A stretch of 53,738 bases of DNA from Actinomycetota bacterium (GTDB lineage Bacteria > Actinomycetota > Actinomycetes > S36-B12): the NCBI GenBank assembly GCA_030645615.1, contig JAUSNB010000028.1, positions 1 through 53,738 on the forward strand, in the 5' to 3' direction. Made by a program: the position numbers and the translations under genes. Shown in pieces: positions 41,889-50,193 of the stretch; within the stretch, counting starts at the first letter, position 1, and every line of letters begins with the position of its first letter. The notes beneath the pieces are model-generated. The model saw only the letters and a list, made by a program, of their open reading frames with translations, made no database searches and had not been told where the DNA came from.

Positions 41889-42882
41889 CTACGGGGCCAG
41901 GTGCTCGGCCAGGAACGACTCGACCCGACGGATCGAGTCCGCCCACGGCCCGTACAGGTAGTGCCCCGCCCCCCCGGTACTCCACGAGCGTGACGTCCTT
42001 GCCGGCGGCCTCCAGCGCCCGTTCCGTGGCCCTGGCCCACGCAATGTCGCAGCTCTCGTCCTCGGTGCCGTGGATCATCAGCACGGGCTCGGTCACCCGC
42101 GAGAAGAAAGTGCGCGAGGACATCGTCCGCCAGAAGACCGGGTTCACCTCGGGTGAGCCGTACTGCCTGATGATCTGCTGCCCGAGCGAGCCGTTGAACC
42201 GCTGCCAGCGGTTGAAGTTGTCGCCGGCATCGGTGCTGGTGGACGCGTAAGTGATCGCGGCGTCGAAGACTCCTGGGCGGATGACGAGAGCTTGGAAAGC
42301 GACCCCGCCGCCCATGGATCGGCCGAGCACCGCCACCCGGCGACTGTCGATGAACGGCAGTCTCGACGCGCGGACCGCGAGTCCGGCGTTGATGACGTCG
42401 GCGGCGTAGCCGAGCCGCAGCACGAGGTCGTTCGCCGGGTCGTCGTCGGATCCCGCGTGGTTGCGGTAGTCGACGTGCAGGGCCACGTATCCGTTTCGTG
42501 CCAGCCAGTCCTGCTCCCTGCGGAAGCCTTGGCCCGACCAGTATGCGGACGGCTCGATGTAGCCGTGCGCGAGCACGACGACCGGGAACGGGCCCTTGCC
42601 GCGCGGACGGTTCATGATCCCGGTGATCGTCAGGCCGTCGCTCTCGTACGAGATGGCGTGGCGGGTGTAGTCCGACGTCCCGCCGAGGTCCCGGCGGATC
42701 CGCAGGCCGGCGCCCTCGTACTCGCGGGCGATCGCGGCCGGGATGGAGGGATCCGGCGTGGAAGCCGACGCCGAAGCCACGGGCATGAGCCCCGCGGACG
42801 TGACCGCGATGAGCAGGGCGACTGGCAGGGTGAGAAGACTGCGCACCAGACGATGATGCGTCACAGTCGGCAACGGCGCCAC
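41889..42882 (-). pseudogene. Secreted alpha/beta hydrolase (dienelactone-hydrolase/acyl-peptidase type) with a one-base frameshift
   Basis: Signal peptide (LVRSLLTLPVALLIAVTSAGLMPVASASA), then an alpha/beta-hydrolase: VVVLAHGYIEPSAYWSG (oxyanion loop), VAVLGRSMGGGVAFQ (nucleophile Ser) and VLMIHGTEDESCD (acid). The frame is intact to VTLVEYRGG, then reads an unrelated tail to a stop at 41812. In the next frame the expected ending appears exactly: GHYLYGPWADSIRRVES, then FLAEHLAP and TAG at 41891-41889. The break is at a run of seven C (seven G on the coding strand) at 41969-41975; six would restore the frame. The catalytic His lies beyond it. Either a real inactivating or phase-variable change, or an assembly error. 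The start is taken at GTG 42882. Confidence 0.85.
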
Positions 42883-42925
42883 CCATGGGCGCGGCCCGGC
42901 TCGCGTGGACTAGCGTCAATGTCCC

Positions 42926-44059
42926 ATGAAGCACCGCAACCTAGCTCGAGGCCTGGCCCAGGCCGGAGCCTTGGCGTCGGTGCTCATCACCGTGAATGCG
43001 GCAGCCAACCTGCGGCTCGTGAAGCGCCCCTCTGCCCGTCCCTGCCCTGCAGTCACCGAGCGGATCTCGGTGCTGCTGCCCGCGCGCAACGAGGCACGGC
43101 GGGTATCCGCCAGCCTGGAGTCGGTCCTCGCCCAGGAGTCCGTCCCTGACCTGGAGGTCATCGTCCTCGATGACGGGTCGACGGATGGCACCGGCGACGT
43201 CGTGCACCGGCTGGCCGGCCCCGACTCGCGGGTCACGGTCCTCGACAGCGACGACGTCGACCCGCCAGGTGGCTGGCTGGGCAAGCCCTGGGCGTGCCAC
43301 CGGCTTGCCGAGGCCGCGACCGGCTCGGTGCTGGTCTTCATCGATGCCGACGTCGTGCTGTCCCCGTATGCGGTCGCGTCCGCGGTTGCGGCGATGCGGC
43401 AGGGAGGCCTGGAACTCGTCTCGCCGTACCCTCGGCAACGAGCCGAAACGCCGGCCGAGCGGCTGACCCAGCCCCTCGTCACGTGGTCGTGGCTGGCCAC
43501 CTTGCCCCTTGGCCTCGCGGCCGGACCGAGCCCCGCGTGGTCGGCCGCCATCGGGCAGTTCCTGGTCGTCGATGCGGATGCCTACCGCGATGCCGGCGGT
43601 CACGCCGCAGTGGCCGATTTCGTCGTCGAGGACGTCGCGGTGCTTCGGGCGATGAAGCGTGCCGGGTACCGCGGAATGCCGATGGACGGCAGCGAGATCG
43701 CCGAGTGCCGCATGTACGACGGGGCGTCCGAGGTCTACGAGGGCTACTGCAAGTCGCTGTGGTCGGTGTTCGGCTCCGTGCCCGCCGCCGCCGGGGCGGT
43801 GTCGGCCATGGTCCTGATCTACATCGTGCCGACCGCCGTAGCGCTGGCATCCCGTGATGTGTCCGCCCGCCGCTGGGGGCTGCTGGGCTACTCCTCAGCC
43901 GTGGCCGGGCGTGCGCTGGTCGCGCACCGGACGGGCGAACGCATGCTTCCCGATGTCCTGGCCCAGCCGGTCTCGGTGGGAGCGTTCGCGGCACTCACAG
44001 TGGCATCGGTCCTGCGCAAGCGGTTCGGGTCGCTTACCTGGAGCGGCCGCAGCGTCTGA
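42926..44059 (+). CDS. GT2-family membrane glycosyltransferase (carotenoid glycosyltransferase-like), 377 aa
   Basis: N-terminal hydrophobic segment (LAQAGALASVLITVNAAANL), GT2 catalytic domain with ISVLLPARNEARRV, VLDDGSTDGTGD, the phrase PGGWLGKPWACHRLA, the DxD motif FIDADVVLSP and VVEDVAVLRAMKRAGYR. C-terminal helices follow (VSAMVLIYIVPTAVAL, VGAFAALTVASVL). The GWxGKxxAC block is typical of the CrtQ/CruC-type glucosyltransferases and related enzymes, so a lipid or carotenoid acceptor is plausible. No carotenoid gene is nearby. ATG 42926; divergent from the hydrolase pseudogene across 43 bp. Confidence 0.82.
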   Translation: MKHRNLARGLAQAGALASVLITVNAAANLRLVKRPSARPCPAVTERISVLLPARNEARRVSASLESVLAQESVPDLEVIVLDDGSTDGTGDVVHRLAGPDSRVTVLDSDDVDPPGGWLGKPWACHRLAEAATGSVLVFIDADVVLSPYAVASAVAAMRQGGLELVSPYPRQRAETPAERLTQPLVTWSWLATLPLGLAAGPSPAWSAAIGQFLVVDADAYRDAGGHAAVADFVVEDVAVLRAMKRAGYRGMPMDGSEIAECRMYDGASEVYEGYCKSLWSVFGSVPAAAGAVSAMVLIYIVPTAVALASRDVSARRWGLLGYSSAVAGRALVAHRTGERMLPDVLAQPVSVGAFAALTVASVLRKRFGSLTWSGRSV

Positions 44060-44083
44060 GCCGTCACCTCCCCCATCGGTCGG

Positions 44084-44089
44084 TACCCT
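44084..44089 (+). promoter_or_regulatory. -10 box for the enoyl-CoA hydratase gene (leaderless)
   Basis: TACCCT lies 7 nt before ATG 44097, without a Shine-Dalgarno sequence. Confidence 0.45.
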
Positions 44090-44096
44090 GCCAGGC

Positions 44097-44909
44097 ATGC
44101 CCTCCCACGATCACGGCCCGGATCCCGTCGAGCGCGTCACTGTCGAGCATGACGGCCACATCCTGCTGATCGGGATCAACCGCCCCGAGAAGCGCAATGC
44201 CATGGACCTCGCGGCTCTCGACGCACTGGCTGCCGCGTACCAGGTCCTCGACGAGGATCCGGCCCTCCGCGTAGGAGTGCTCTTCGGGCACGGGGACCAC
44301 TTCAGCGCAGGGTTGGACCTCGCCGAGGTGGGGCCGGCCGTGGCCGAGCATGGTCCTGCTGCGCTGGCCGGGGCTGGCCGGGTGGACCCGTTCGGCGTGT
44401 GGGGCGACCAGGTGCGCAAGCCGGTGGTGATGGCTGTCAGCGGCATCGCCTTCACGCTCAGCATCGAGCTCGCCCTCGCCAGTGACATCGTCGTCGCCGG
44501 CGATGACGTGCGCTTCCGCCAGCTTGAGATCGGTCGGGGAATCATGCCCTTCGGGGGTGCCACCTTCCGCGCCCCCGCTCAGCTCGGCTGGGGAAACGCC
44601 ATGCGCTTCCTGCTCACCGGGGAAGAGTTCGGTGCCGCAGAGGCACTGCGCATCGGCCTCGTGCAGGAGGTCGTGCCAGCCGGCCAGCACGTGAGCAGGG
44701 CGCGCGAGCTGGCGGGGATCATCGCCGAGCAGGCTCCACTCGGGGTCCAGGCGACCCTGGCCAACGCGAGGACCGGGCGCGACGGAGGGCAGGCGGCGGC
44801 GATCGAGCACCTGCGCGGAACGCTTCCGTCGATCATGGCCAGCGACGATGCGCGGGAAGGGATCGTCAGCTTCCTGGAGCGGCGCGCAGGGCGGTTCACG
44901 GGCAGGTAG
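44097..44909 (+). CDS. Enoyl-CoA hydratase/isomerase family protein, 270 aa
   Basis: Crotonase-fold enzyme. First half: LLIGINRPEKRNAMDLAALDAL and HFSAGLDLAEVG (oxyanion-hole Gly). Second half: MAVSGIAFTLSIELALASDIVVAGDDVRFRQLEIGRGIMPFGGATFRAPAQLGWGNAMRFLLTGE. The first catalytic Glu of classic hydratases sits near GIAFTLSIELAL. The second (usually in PExxxG) appears replaced by the GRGIMPFGG segment, so the reaction may not be standard hydration. The family name is kept and the substrate left open. It shares its direction with the following marR gene (51-bp gap), which could regulate it. Confidence 0.88.
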   Translation: MPSHDHGPDPVERVTVEHDGHILLIGINRPEKRNAMDLAALDALAAAYQVLDEDPALRVGVLFGHGDHFSAGLDLAEVGPAVAEHGPAALAGAGRVDPFGVWGDQVRKPVVMAVSGIAFTLSIELALASDIVVAGDDVRFRQLEIGRGIMPFGGATFRAPAQLGWGNAMRFLLTGEEFGAAEALRIGLVQEVVPAGQHVSRARELAGIIAEQAPLGVQATLANARTGRDGGQAAAIEHLRGTLPSIMASDDAREGIVSFLERRAGRFTGR

Positions 44910-44938
44910 CCGACGGATGAGGGTGCTCGGCGGAATGG

Positions 44939-44954
44939 TGAACATCGTTACGCT
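44939..44954 (+). promoter_or_regulatory. marR promoter with overlapping inverted repeat
   Basis: TACGCT (44949-44954) is 6 nt before GTG 44961, implying a leaderless mRNA. TGAAC-ATC-GTTAC (44939-44951) overlaps it and could be an operator; MarR autoregulation is the simplest reading. Confidence 0.4.
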
Positions 44955-44960
44955 TACCTC

Positions 44961-45407
44961 GTGCCGAGCGCCAGCGACACCCGGTTGAGCCAGGAAGACC
45001 TTGTCCGCCTGCGCATGGCCTTGGGGCGCCTGGGCCGGGTCCTGCGCCAGCATGTCGATGCGGACCTGCCGTATGCCCTCGCGTCCCTCGTCCTGGTGAT
45101 CGGCAGGACGGAACCGACGACGGCCAGCCTGCTGGCCGAGGCCGAAGGAGTCTCCGCCCCGTCGGTGAGCCGCTCACTGAACCGACTGGTGGCCCTCGGC
45201 TTGGTCTCGCGTGAGGTGGATCAGGCGGATGGTCGTGTCCACCGCCTGCGCCTGACCGAGGCCGGACGAAGGATCCGCGACAACGTCCTCATGGCGCGGC
45301 ACGACTGGCTGGTCACCCAGTCGCAGCGGCTCAGCCCCACGGACCTCGCGAAACTGCTCAACGCCGTGCCCGCACTGGAGCGGCTCTGCGATCCAGAGCC
45401 CTCCTAG
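44961..45407 (+). CDS. MarR-family transcriptional regulator, 148 aa
   Basis: Winged-helix MarR domain: TEPTTASLLAEAEGVSAPSVSRSLNRLVALGLVSREVDQADGRVHRLRLTEAGRR. Flanked by dimerisation helices; full length. GTG 44961 with a leaderless promoter. Its TAG overlaps the TAG of the convergent molybdenum hydroxylase gene in one CTAG. Ligand unknown; either the enoyl-CoA hydratase before it or the hydroxylase genes could be its targets. Confidence 0.88.
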   Translation: MPSASDTRLSQEDLVRLRMALGRLGRVLRQHVDADLPYALASLVLVIGRTEPTTASLLAEAEGVSAPSVSRSLNRLVALGLVSREVDQADGRVHRLRLTEAGRRIRDNVLMARHDWLVTQSQRLSPTDLAKLLNAVPALERLCDPEPS

Positions 45408-48142
45408 CCGTTCACCCGCGCGCCGAGCCTGAGCTCCCAGGCGTCGAGCAGTGCGCGGTAGATCAGGGGCGGCGCGAACGGCAGGTCCCGGAACCGCACC
45501 CCCGTCGCATCGAAGATGGCGTTGCCGATGGCGGGTGCCACCGGGTCGATGGGTGGCTCGCCCGCGCCCTTCGCGCCGAACGGCCCGAACGCGTCGTGCT
45601 CGTCCGCGTAGTAGACCTCGATCGGCGGCACGTCGGCGAAGTTCGGGATCCGGTACATGCGCAGGCCTGGGTTCAGCACCTCGCCCTGCGGGCCCTGCTG
45701 GAACCACTCGGTCAGCGCCGCTCCGATGCCCTGGGTGACCCCGCCCTCGACCTGGCCGCGCAGTTGCATCGGGTTGATCACGATGCCGGCGTCGACCGCG
45801 TGCGCAACCTGGAGCAGCACCACCTCACCGGTGAGCATGCTCACCGCCAGCCGCACCCCGTGCACCTGGAACCCGTTGCTGATCGGCGACCCGTAGGCCC
45901 GCCGTGCCTGGGCCAGGGTGACGTCGTCCTCCTCGGCCGCGACCCAGAGATCGACGAGGCTGATGAACCCGCTGGCCGACCGGACCCCGTCTGGCCCGAG
46001 CGCGACCTCGTCCACCGGGACGCCGAGCCGCCTAGCCGCATAGGCGCGCACCTTGCCGGCCAGTCCCCCGGCCGCCAGAGCGACGGCCTTTCCCGACACG
46101 TTGAGGCCAGCGCTGGCGAAGGCCCCTGTGTCCCAGCCGCTCTCGGCCGTGTCCCCGTGCACTACGCGCACCCGGTCGACCGTGGTGCCGAGGTGCGTCG
46201 CGACGAACTGCGCGTGCGCGACGGTGGTGCCGTTGCCGAACTCGCAGGTGCCGACGTTGACCTGGTAACTGCCGTCGGGCATGAGGCTGACGCTTGCCTC
46301 GGACCGGTGCTCGGTCGGCGGCGAGGACTCGAACATCGACATCGCGAAGCCGGTCCCGATGCGCCATTCCTCGCCGACCGGCGGCGCGGCACCGTTGCCG
46401 CGCGCCAGGGCCGCCTCGACCAGGTCGAATGCCTGGGTGAGTGCGTACCCGCCCATGACCGCATCCTCCGGCTCGTGGCCGATCCCGATGTCGTCGCCAG
46501 GGCCGACGGCGTTAAGTCGCCGCATCGTCATGGGGTGGATGCCCAGGGCGTGCGCGAGTTCGTCGATTGCCGACTCGACGGCGAACGTGGGCTGGAGTGC
46601 CCCGTACCCGCGCATGGCACCCGATGGCATGTTGTTCGTGTACACGGCTCGACCGTCGTACTTCTTGTTGCGGCATCGGTACCACTTCAGCGAACCGGTA
46701 CTGGCGAAGAGCGTCTCGCCCCCGTGGTTGCCGTACGCTCCCGTGTCCGAGGTCACGTCCAGGGCCATCGCCGTCAGCGTGCCGTCCTTCCGTGCACCGA
46801 GCCTGACCTTGATCCGCATCGGGTGGCGGGGGGCGGCGCCGTAGAACTGCTCCTCTCGAGTGAATTCCCACTGGACCGGGCGCCCCGTGTCTAGGGCGGC
46901 CAGCACGCAGAGGTCCTCGGTGAAGACCTCCTGCTTGGCCCCGAACCCGCCGCCCACCCGCTTGGTGAACACGTGCACGTCGCTCGCCTGGAGGTCGAAC
47001 AGGTAGCAGAGCTTGGTGCGGGTGAGGAAGGGGGTCTGGGTGCTCGTCCGCACGTGCAGCAGCCCGGCTTCGTCGACCCACGCGATGCTGCCGTGGGTCT
47101 CGAGGTGGGCCTGGGCGTAGCGGGGCGTGGTGAAGGTGGCCTCCACGACCGCGTCCGCCTCCGCGAGTCCCTTCTCGACGTCGCCGCGTCTGGTGCTGAA
47201 GTCGATGAGCACGTTCTGGTCCGGGCGCCGGATGAAGGAGTCGGTCCGCTCGTGGATGACGGGCGCGCCGGGGAGCATGGCCTCCTCCGGATCGAGGACG
47301 GCCGGCAGCACCTCCCAGTCGATGGCCACGGCGCGGCACCCCGCCTCGGCGGCGGCCACCGACTCGGCCACCACGGCGACCATGCGCTGGCCGACGAACC
47401 GCGCCACCTGGTCCAGCATGAGGGTGTCGTCCGGGTCGACCAGGTGGTTCTCATGGGTCGCGGTGTCGTAGTACTTCTGCGGCACGTTCTGCCAGGTGTA
47501 GACGGCCACGACGCCGGGCGTGGCCCGGGCCGCCTCGGTGTCGATCGCGAGCACTCGCGCATGGGGGTGGGGTGACCGCACGACCTTCAGGTGCAGGGTC
47601 CCGGGGATGGAGTGGTCGAGTGTGTACTCCTCGCGTCCCGTCACGATGTCACGGCCTGCCGGCGAGGCGATGCTCGCGCCGACCGCCTGGCCGGGCGCGA
47701 CGTCCTCGTCGATGTTGACCACGCCGTCCACGGCATCGGCGATCGCGCGGTATCCCGTGCACCGGCATAGGGATCCGCGCAGGGACGCGGGCAGGTCGGC
47801 CTTCTGCTCGTCCGTCATCCCCGCGCAGGTCATGATCATCCCCGCGGTGCAGAAGCCGCACTGGTAGCCTTGGGCCTTCAGGAAGCGCTCTTGCATCGGA
47901 TGCAGGTCGTCACCGCTGGCAAGGCCCTCGATCGTGGTGACCTCATGGCGCTGCGCCTGGACGGCGGACACGAGGCAGCTATGGACGGGCTTCCCGTCCA
48001 GCCATACGGTGCAGGCCCCGCAATCGCCGCTGTCGCATCCCTTCTTGACCCCGTGGTGCCCGAGCTCGCGCAAGTACGTGCGCAGGCACTGGCCCGGCGC
48101 GGGGGATGCATCGAACGTCCGGCCGTTGACCGTGATCGACAT
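45404..48142 (-). CDS. Molybdenum hydroxylase (xanthine/aldehyde oxidase type): fused 2Fe-2S and Moco subunits, 912 aa
   Basis: Xanthine oxidase family. Residues 1-150: plant-type [2Fe-2S] cluster (Cys36, 41, 44, 56: CDSGDCGAC) and the second cluster (Cys95, 98, 126, 128: CGFC, CRCTGY). The molybdopterin-binding large subunit follows, with KRVGGGFGAKQEVFTEDLCVLAA, SGAMRGYGALQPTFAVES and the catalytic Glu in AKGAGEPPIDP. In many relatives these are separate genes; here they are one polypeptide, while FAD is on the upstream gene. It oxidises a heterocycle or aldehyde; the substrate is not identified and no purine genes are nearby. GAGGAAGG precedes ATG 48142. Confidence 0.93.
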   Translation of the reverse strand: MSITVNGRTFDASPAPGQCLRTYLRELGHHGVKKGCDSGDCGACTVWLDGKPVHSCLVSAVQAQRHEVTTIEGLASGDDLHPMQERFLKAQGYQCGFCTAGMIMTCAGMTDEQKADLPASLRGSLCRCTGYRAIADAVDGVVNIDEDVAPGQAVGASIASPAGRDIVTGREEYTLDHSIPGTLHLKVVRSPHPHARVLAIDTEAARATPGVVAVYTWQNVPQKYYDTATHENHLVDPDDTLMLDQVARFVGQRMVAVVAESVAAAEAGCRAVAIDWEVLPAVLDPEEAMLPGAPVIHERTDSFIRRPDQNVLIDFSTRRGDVEKGLAEADAVVEATFTTPRYAQAHLETHGSIAWVDEAGLLHVRTSTQTPFLTRTKLCYLFDLQASDVHVFTKRVGGGFGAKQEVFTEDLCVLAALDTGRPVQWEFTREEQFYGAAPRHPMRIKVRLGARKDGTLTAMALDVTSDTGAYGNHGGETLFASTGSLKWYRCRNKKYDGRAVYTNNMPSGAMRGYGALQPTFAVESAIDELAHALGIHPMTMRRLNAVGPGDDIGIGHEPEDAVMGGYALTQAFDLVEAALARGNGAAPPVGEEWRIGTGFAMSMFESSPPTEHRSEASVSLMPDGSYQVNVGTCEFGNGTTVAHAQFVATHLGTTVDRVRVVHGDTAESGWDTGAFASAGLNVSGKAVALAAGGLAGKVRAYAARRLGVPVDEVALGPDGVRSASGFISLVDLWVAAEEDDVTLAQARRAYGSPISNGFQVHGVRLAVSMLTGEVVLLQVAHAVDAGIVINPMQLRGQVEGGVTQGIGAALTEWFQQGPQGEVLNPGLRMYRIPNFADVPPIEVYYADEHDAFGPFGAKGAGEPPIDPVAPAIGNAIFDATGVRFRDLPFAPPLIYRALLDAWELRLGARVNG

Positions 48143-48185
48143 GCGGCAGTGCCTTCCTCGGGGGTGGTCGGGATCGTCGGGACGG

Positions 48186-49007
48186 TCAGGTCGAAGCGAG
48201 CTCGGTGCACAATTGCTCGGCGAACAGGTAGGTCAGGTGCCGACGGTGGTCGGGCGTGCCGTTGGGGTCGTCGAAGTACTTCTCCATCGGGATGGCAGCG
48301 TCGAGCCCCGCCGTGAGCTCCAGGGCCGTCGGCGGCGACGCGAACCGCACGTGGAACGGACGGCTCGTTGCCGCGGTGACCGTGATCAGCAATTCGCCCG
48401 TCGAGGCATCGTGCGTGCCGACGAGGAACACGCTGGAGCGGCCGTGCTTCGTGAGCGTGAACCGCCTCAACGCGTACCGGCGGGCGAGCGAGGCGGCCGG
48501 GATATGGACGGACCGCAGCAGTTCGCCCGGCTGGAGGACGTTGGCGAGGTTTCCCGTGACGAAGTCGATGGCCGGCACCGTGCGCCTGGACCCGTCGGCT
48601 GCCCAGAGCAGGTACGTGGCCTCGAGGGCGACCGTCATGGTGATCATCGGACCGGCCGGGAGCGAGGCGCAGATATTGCCGCCGACGGTCTGCCGGTTCC
48701 ATACCTTGAAGCTGGCCAGGTACTCCTCCACGCTCTGCCGCAGAAGCGCGGCGGCGGCCCACTGCGGCGGCGGCACGAACTCGTGCAGCTCCGTGATGCC
48801 GCAGGTGGCGGCCAGCTCAAGTCCATCGTCGGCCACCGTGATCGATGGCCAGCCCATCTGAGACAGATCGCGGAGCCGCCGCAGGCTCGGCCACGGCGCG
48901 TAGAAGAGCAACGTGCCGCCAGCCAGCCAGGCATCCCCCTCCTGCCACCCGGCTGCGGGCGCGTCAGGACTCGGGACTATGAAGTCCGTGACCGTGTTCA
49001 AGTCCAT
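48186..49007 (-). CDS. FAD-binding subunit of the molybdenum hydroxylase, 273 aa
   Basis: CoxM/XdhB-like medium subunit passing electrons from the [2Fe-2S] clusters to an acceptor. N-terminal FAD PCMH-type domain with GDAWLAGGTLLFYAPWPSLRRLRDLSQMG and RQTVGGNICASLPAGPMITMTVALEA (AGGT and TVGGN phosphate-binding loops), then the C-terminal CO_deh_flav_C domain. ATG 49007 follows TATCGT by 6 nt (leaderless); the in-frame start at 49445 overlaps the neighbouring secreted-protein gene region. It lies 43 bp upstream of the fused 2Fe-2S/Moco gene, so the two form the enzyme operon. Confidence 0.92.
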   Translation of the reverse strand: MDLNTVTDFIVPSPDAPAAGWQEGDAWLAGGTLLFYAPWPSLRRLRDLSQMGWPSITVADDGLELAATCGITELHEFVPPPQWAAAALLRQSVEEYLASFKVWNRQTVGGNICASLPAGPMITMTVALEATYLLWAADGSRRTVPAIDFVTGNLANVLQPGELLRSVHIPAASLARRYALRRFTLTKHGRSSVFLVGTHDASTGELLITVTAATSRPFHVRFASPPTALELTAGLDAAIPMEKYFDDPNGTPDHRRHLTYLFAEQLCTELAST

Positions 49008-49013
49008 GGGGTG

Positions 49014-49019
49014 ACGATA
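49014..49019 (-). promoter_or_regulatory. -10 box for the FAD-subunit gene (leaderless)
   Basis: TATCGT (minus strand) is 6 nt before ATG 49007, in the short gap after the upstream secreted-protein gene. Confidence 0.5.
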
Positions 49020-49038
49020 AGGCCCGTCGGCGAAACGG

Positions 49039-50193
49039 TCAGCAGTATGGGTAGTGGTAAGGGTCGCACGATGGGGTCGGCGTCGGCGCGGGTGCCGGCG
49101 CGGGAGCCACCGCGTCGCCGGTAATTCGGATGTCGTGCGGCGAACCCGCGGCGTTGCTCGTGAACCGCAGGAGCGCGGACTGCGGACCGGACAGTTGCGG
49201 ACTGAACGTGATGACGAAGTCGCACGTCTCGCCAGGGGCCAGGGTCCGGCCGCCGCAGCCGTCGCTGGTGAGGAAGAGCCAGATAATTGACTGGTCGTAC
49301 TCCAAGTGCAGCTGCGAGAGGCTGAGCGGGGCCGTGCCGGCATTCTTGACGGTAATCCGCCGGGACTCCGAGTTGCCGACGGCCACGGTGCCGAAGGCGA
49401 GGCTGTTCGTCGAGATCGAGGCGATCGGCACCGGCGCAGGGACACCCTTGCCGATCAGGCGCACGGAATCCGTCGGACGCGAAGGCGCAGACCTGATGAT
49501 GAGTGCTGCCTCGACGGCATTGAGGCTGGTCGGCGCGAACCCCACCACAACCGAGCATTGGCGACCGGGCCGTAGTGGCACCCCGCGGCAGTTGCTCGTG
49601 ACCACCCGGAAGGATCCAGCACCCGGCCCGTTGAGATTGAACTCCACTGAGACGGTCGACGTGCCCAGGTTGGTGAGCGTGATCAACTGGCCCATGGCGG
49701 TGGCGCCCATTTGCGTGTCGCCGTAGAAGACCTCGAGCGGCCGCGCGGTGATCCGGCCGCCGGGGTCGCGCACGACGATCGTGAAGGAATCCGAGAAGGC
49801 GGTTGCCAGCCCGGTTGGCCTGAGACAGGTGACCGACCCGGAGGCGCGGCGGCCGGGAACCATGCCGGAGACCAGCCTCTCGACGTAGTAGCCGCCGCCG
49901 TCCTGCTTGACCTCGAGCAGGTAGCTGCCGTCGAAGTTGAGCGTGCAGCGGTCATAGCGAGTGCCCGAGGTGAACTCCACCCGGAGAGTGCCGCCGACGT
50001 TGGCTGGGACCTCGAACTCGTCGTACTCCAATTCGATCGGGATGGCGGCGGGGACGTCCCGGTTCGTCGCGACCGGGGACAGCACTGCGCGGTCCACGTT
50101 GATCTTGTATGAGTCGTCGCAGGCAGGCAGGGTCGCGATCGCCAAGGCCGCCGCGACTGCCACGGCGACTTTCACCCACAGGGCGCGCCTCAT
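49039..50193 (-). CDS. Secreted/lipoprotein-like choice-of-anchor D (HYDIN/ASPM-type Ig repeat) protein, 384 aa
   Basis: Signal segment VKVAVAVAAALAIATLPAC with a possible lipobox (LPAC). An N-terminal beta-rich domain of about 120 aa follows. Two immunoglobulin-like repeats come next: one has MGQLITLTNLGTSTVSVEFNLNGPGAGSFRVVTSNC...PLRPGRQCSVVVGFAPTS; the other has ESRRITVKNAGTAPLSLSQLHL...LAPGETCDFVITFSPQLSG. The Cys pair and GxxC-V-F-P pattern are typical of the choice-of-anchor D / HYDIN-like family. It ends in a Pro/Thr linker and CDPYHYPYC. Probably a cell-surface adhesive or structural protein; function unknown. It overlaps the upstream secreted-protein gene by ATGA. Confidence 0.75.
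   Translation of the reverse strand: MRRALWVKVAVAVAAALAIATLPACDDSYKINVDRAVLSPVATNRDVPAAIPIELEYDEFEVPANVGGTLRVEFTSGTRYDRCTLNFDGSYLLEVKQDGGGYYVERLVSGMVPGRRASGSVTCLRPTGLATAFSDSFTIVVRDPGGRITARPLEVFYGDTQMGATAMGQLITLTNLGTSTVSVEFNLNGPGAGSFRVVTSNCRGVPLRPGRQCSVVVGFAPTSLNAVEAALIIRSAPSRPTDSVRLIGKGVPAPVPIASISTNSLAFGTVAVGNSESRRITVKNAGTAPLSLSQLHLEYDQSIIWLFLTSDGCGGRTLAPGETCDFVITFSPQLSGPQSALLRFTSNAAGSPHDIRITGDAVAPAPAPAPTPTPSCDPYHYPYC

Noticed and set aside
41822-42934. 370-aa minus-strand frame overlapping the hydrolase
   Set aside because: Arg/Pro-rich out-of-frame shadow; only its last part coincides with the hydrolase C-terminal region and it lacks catalytic motifs before that.
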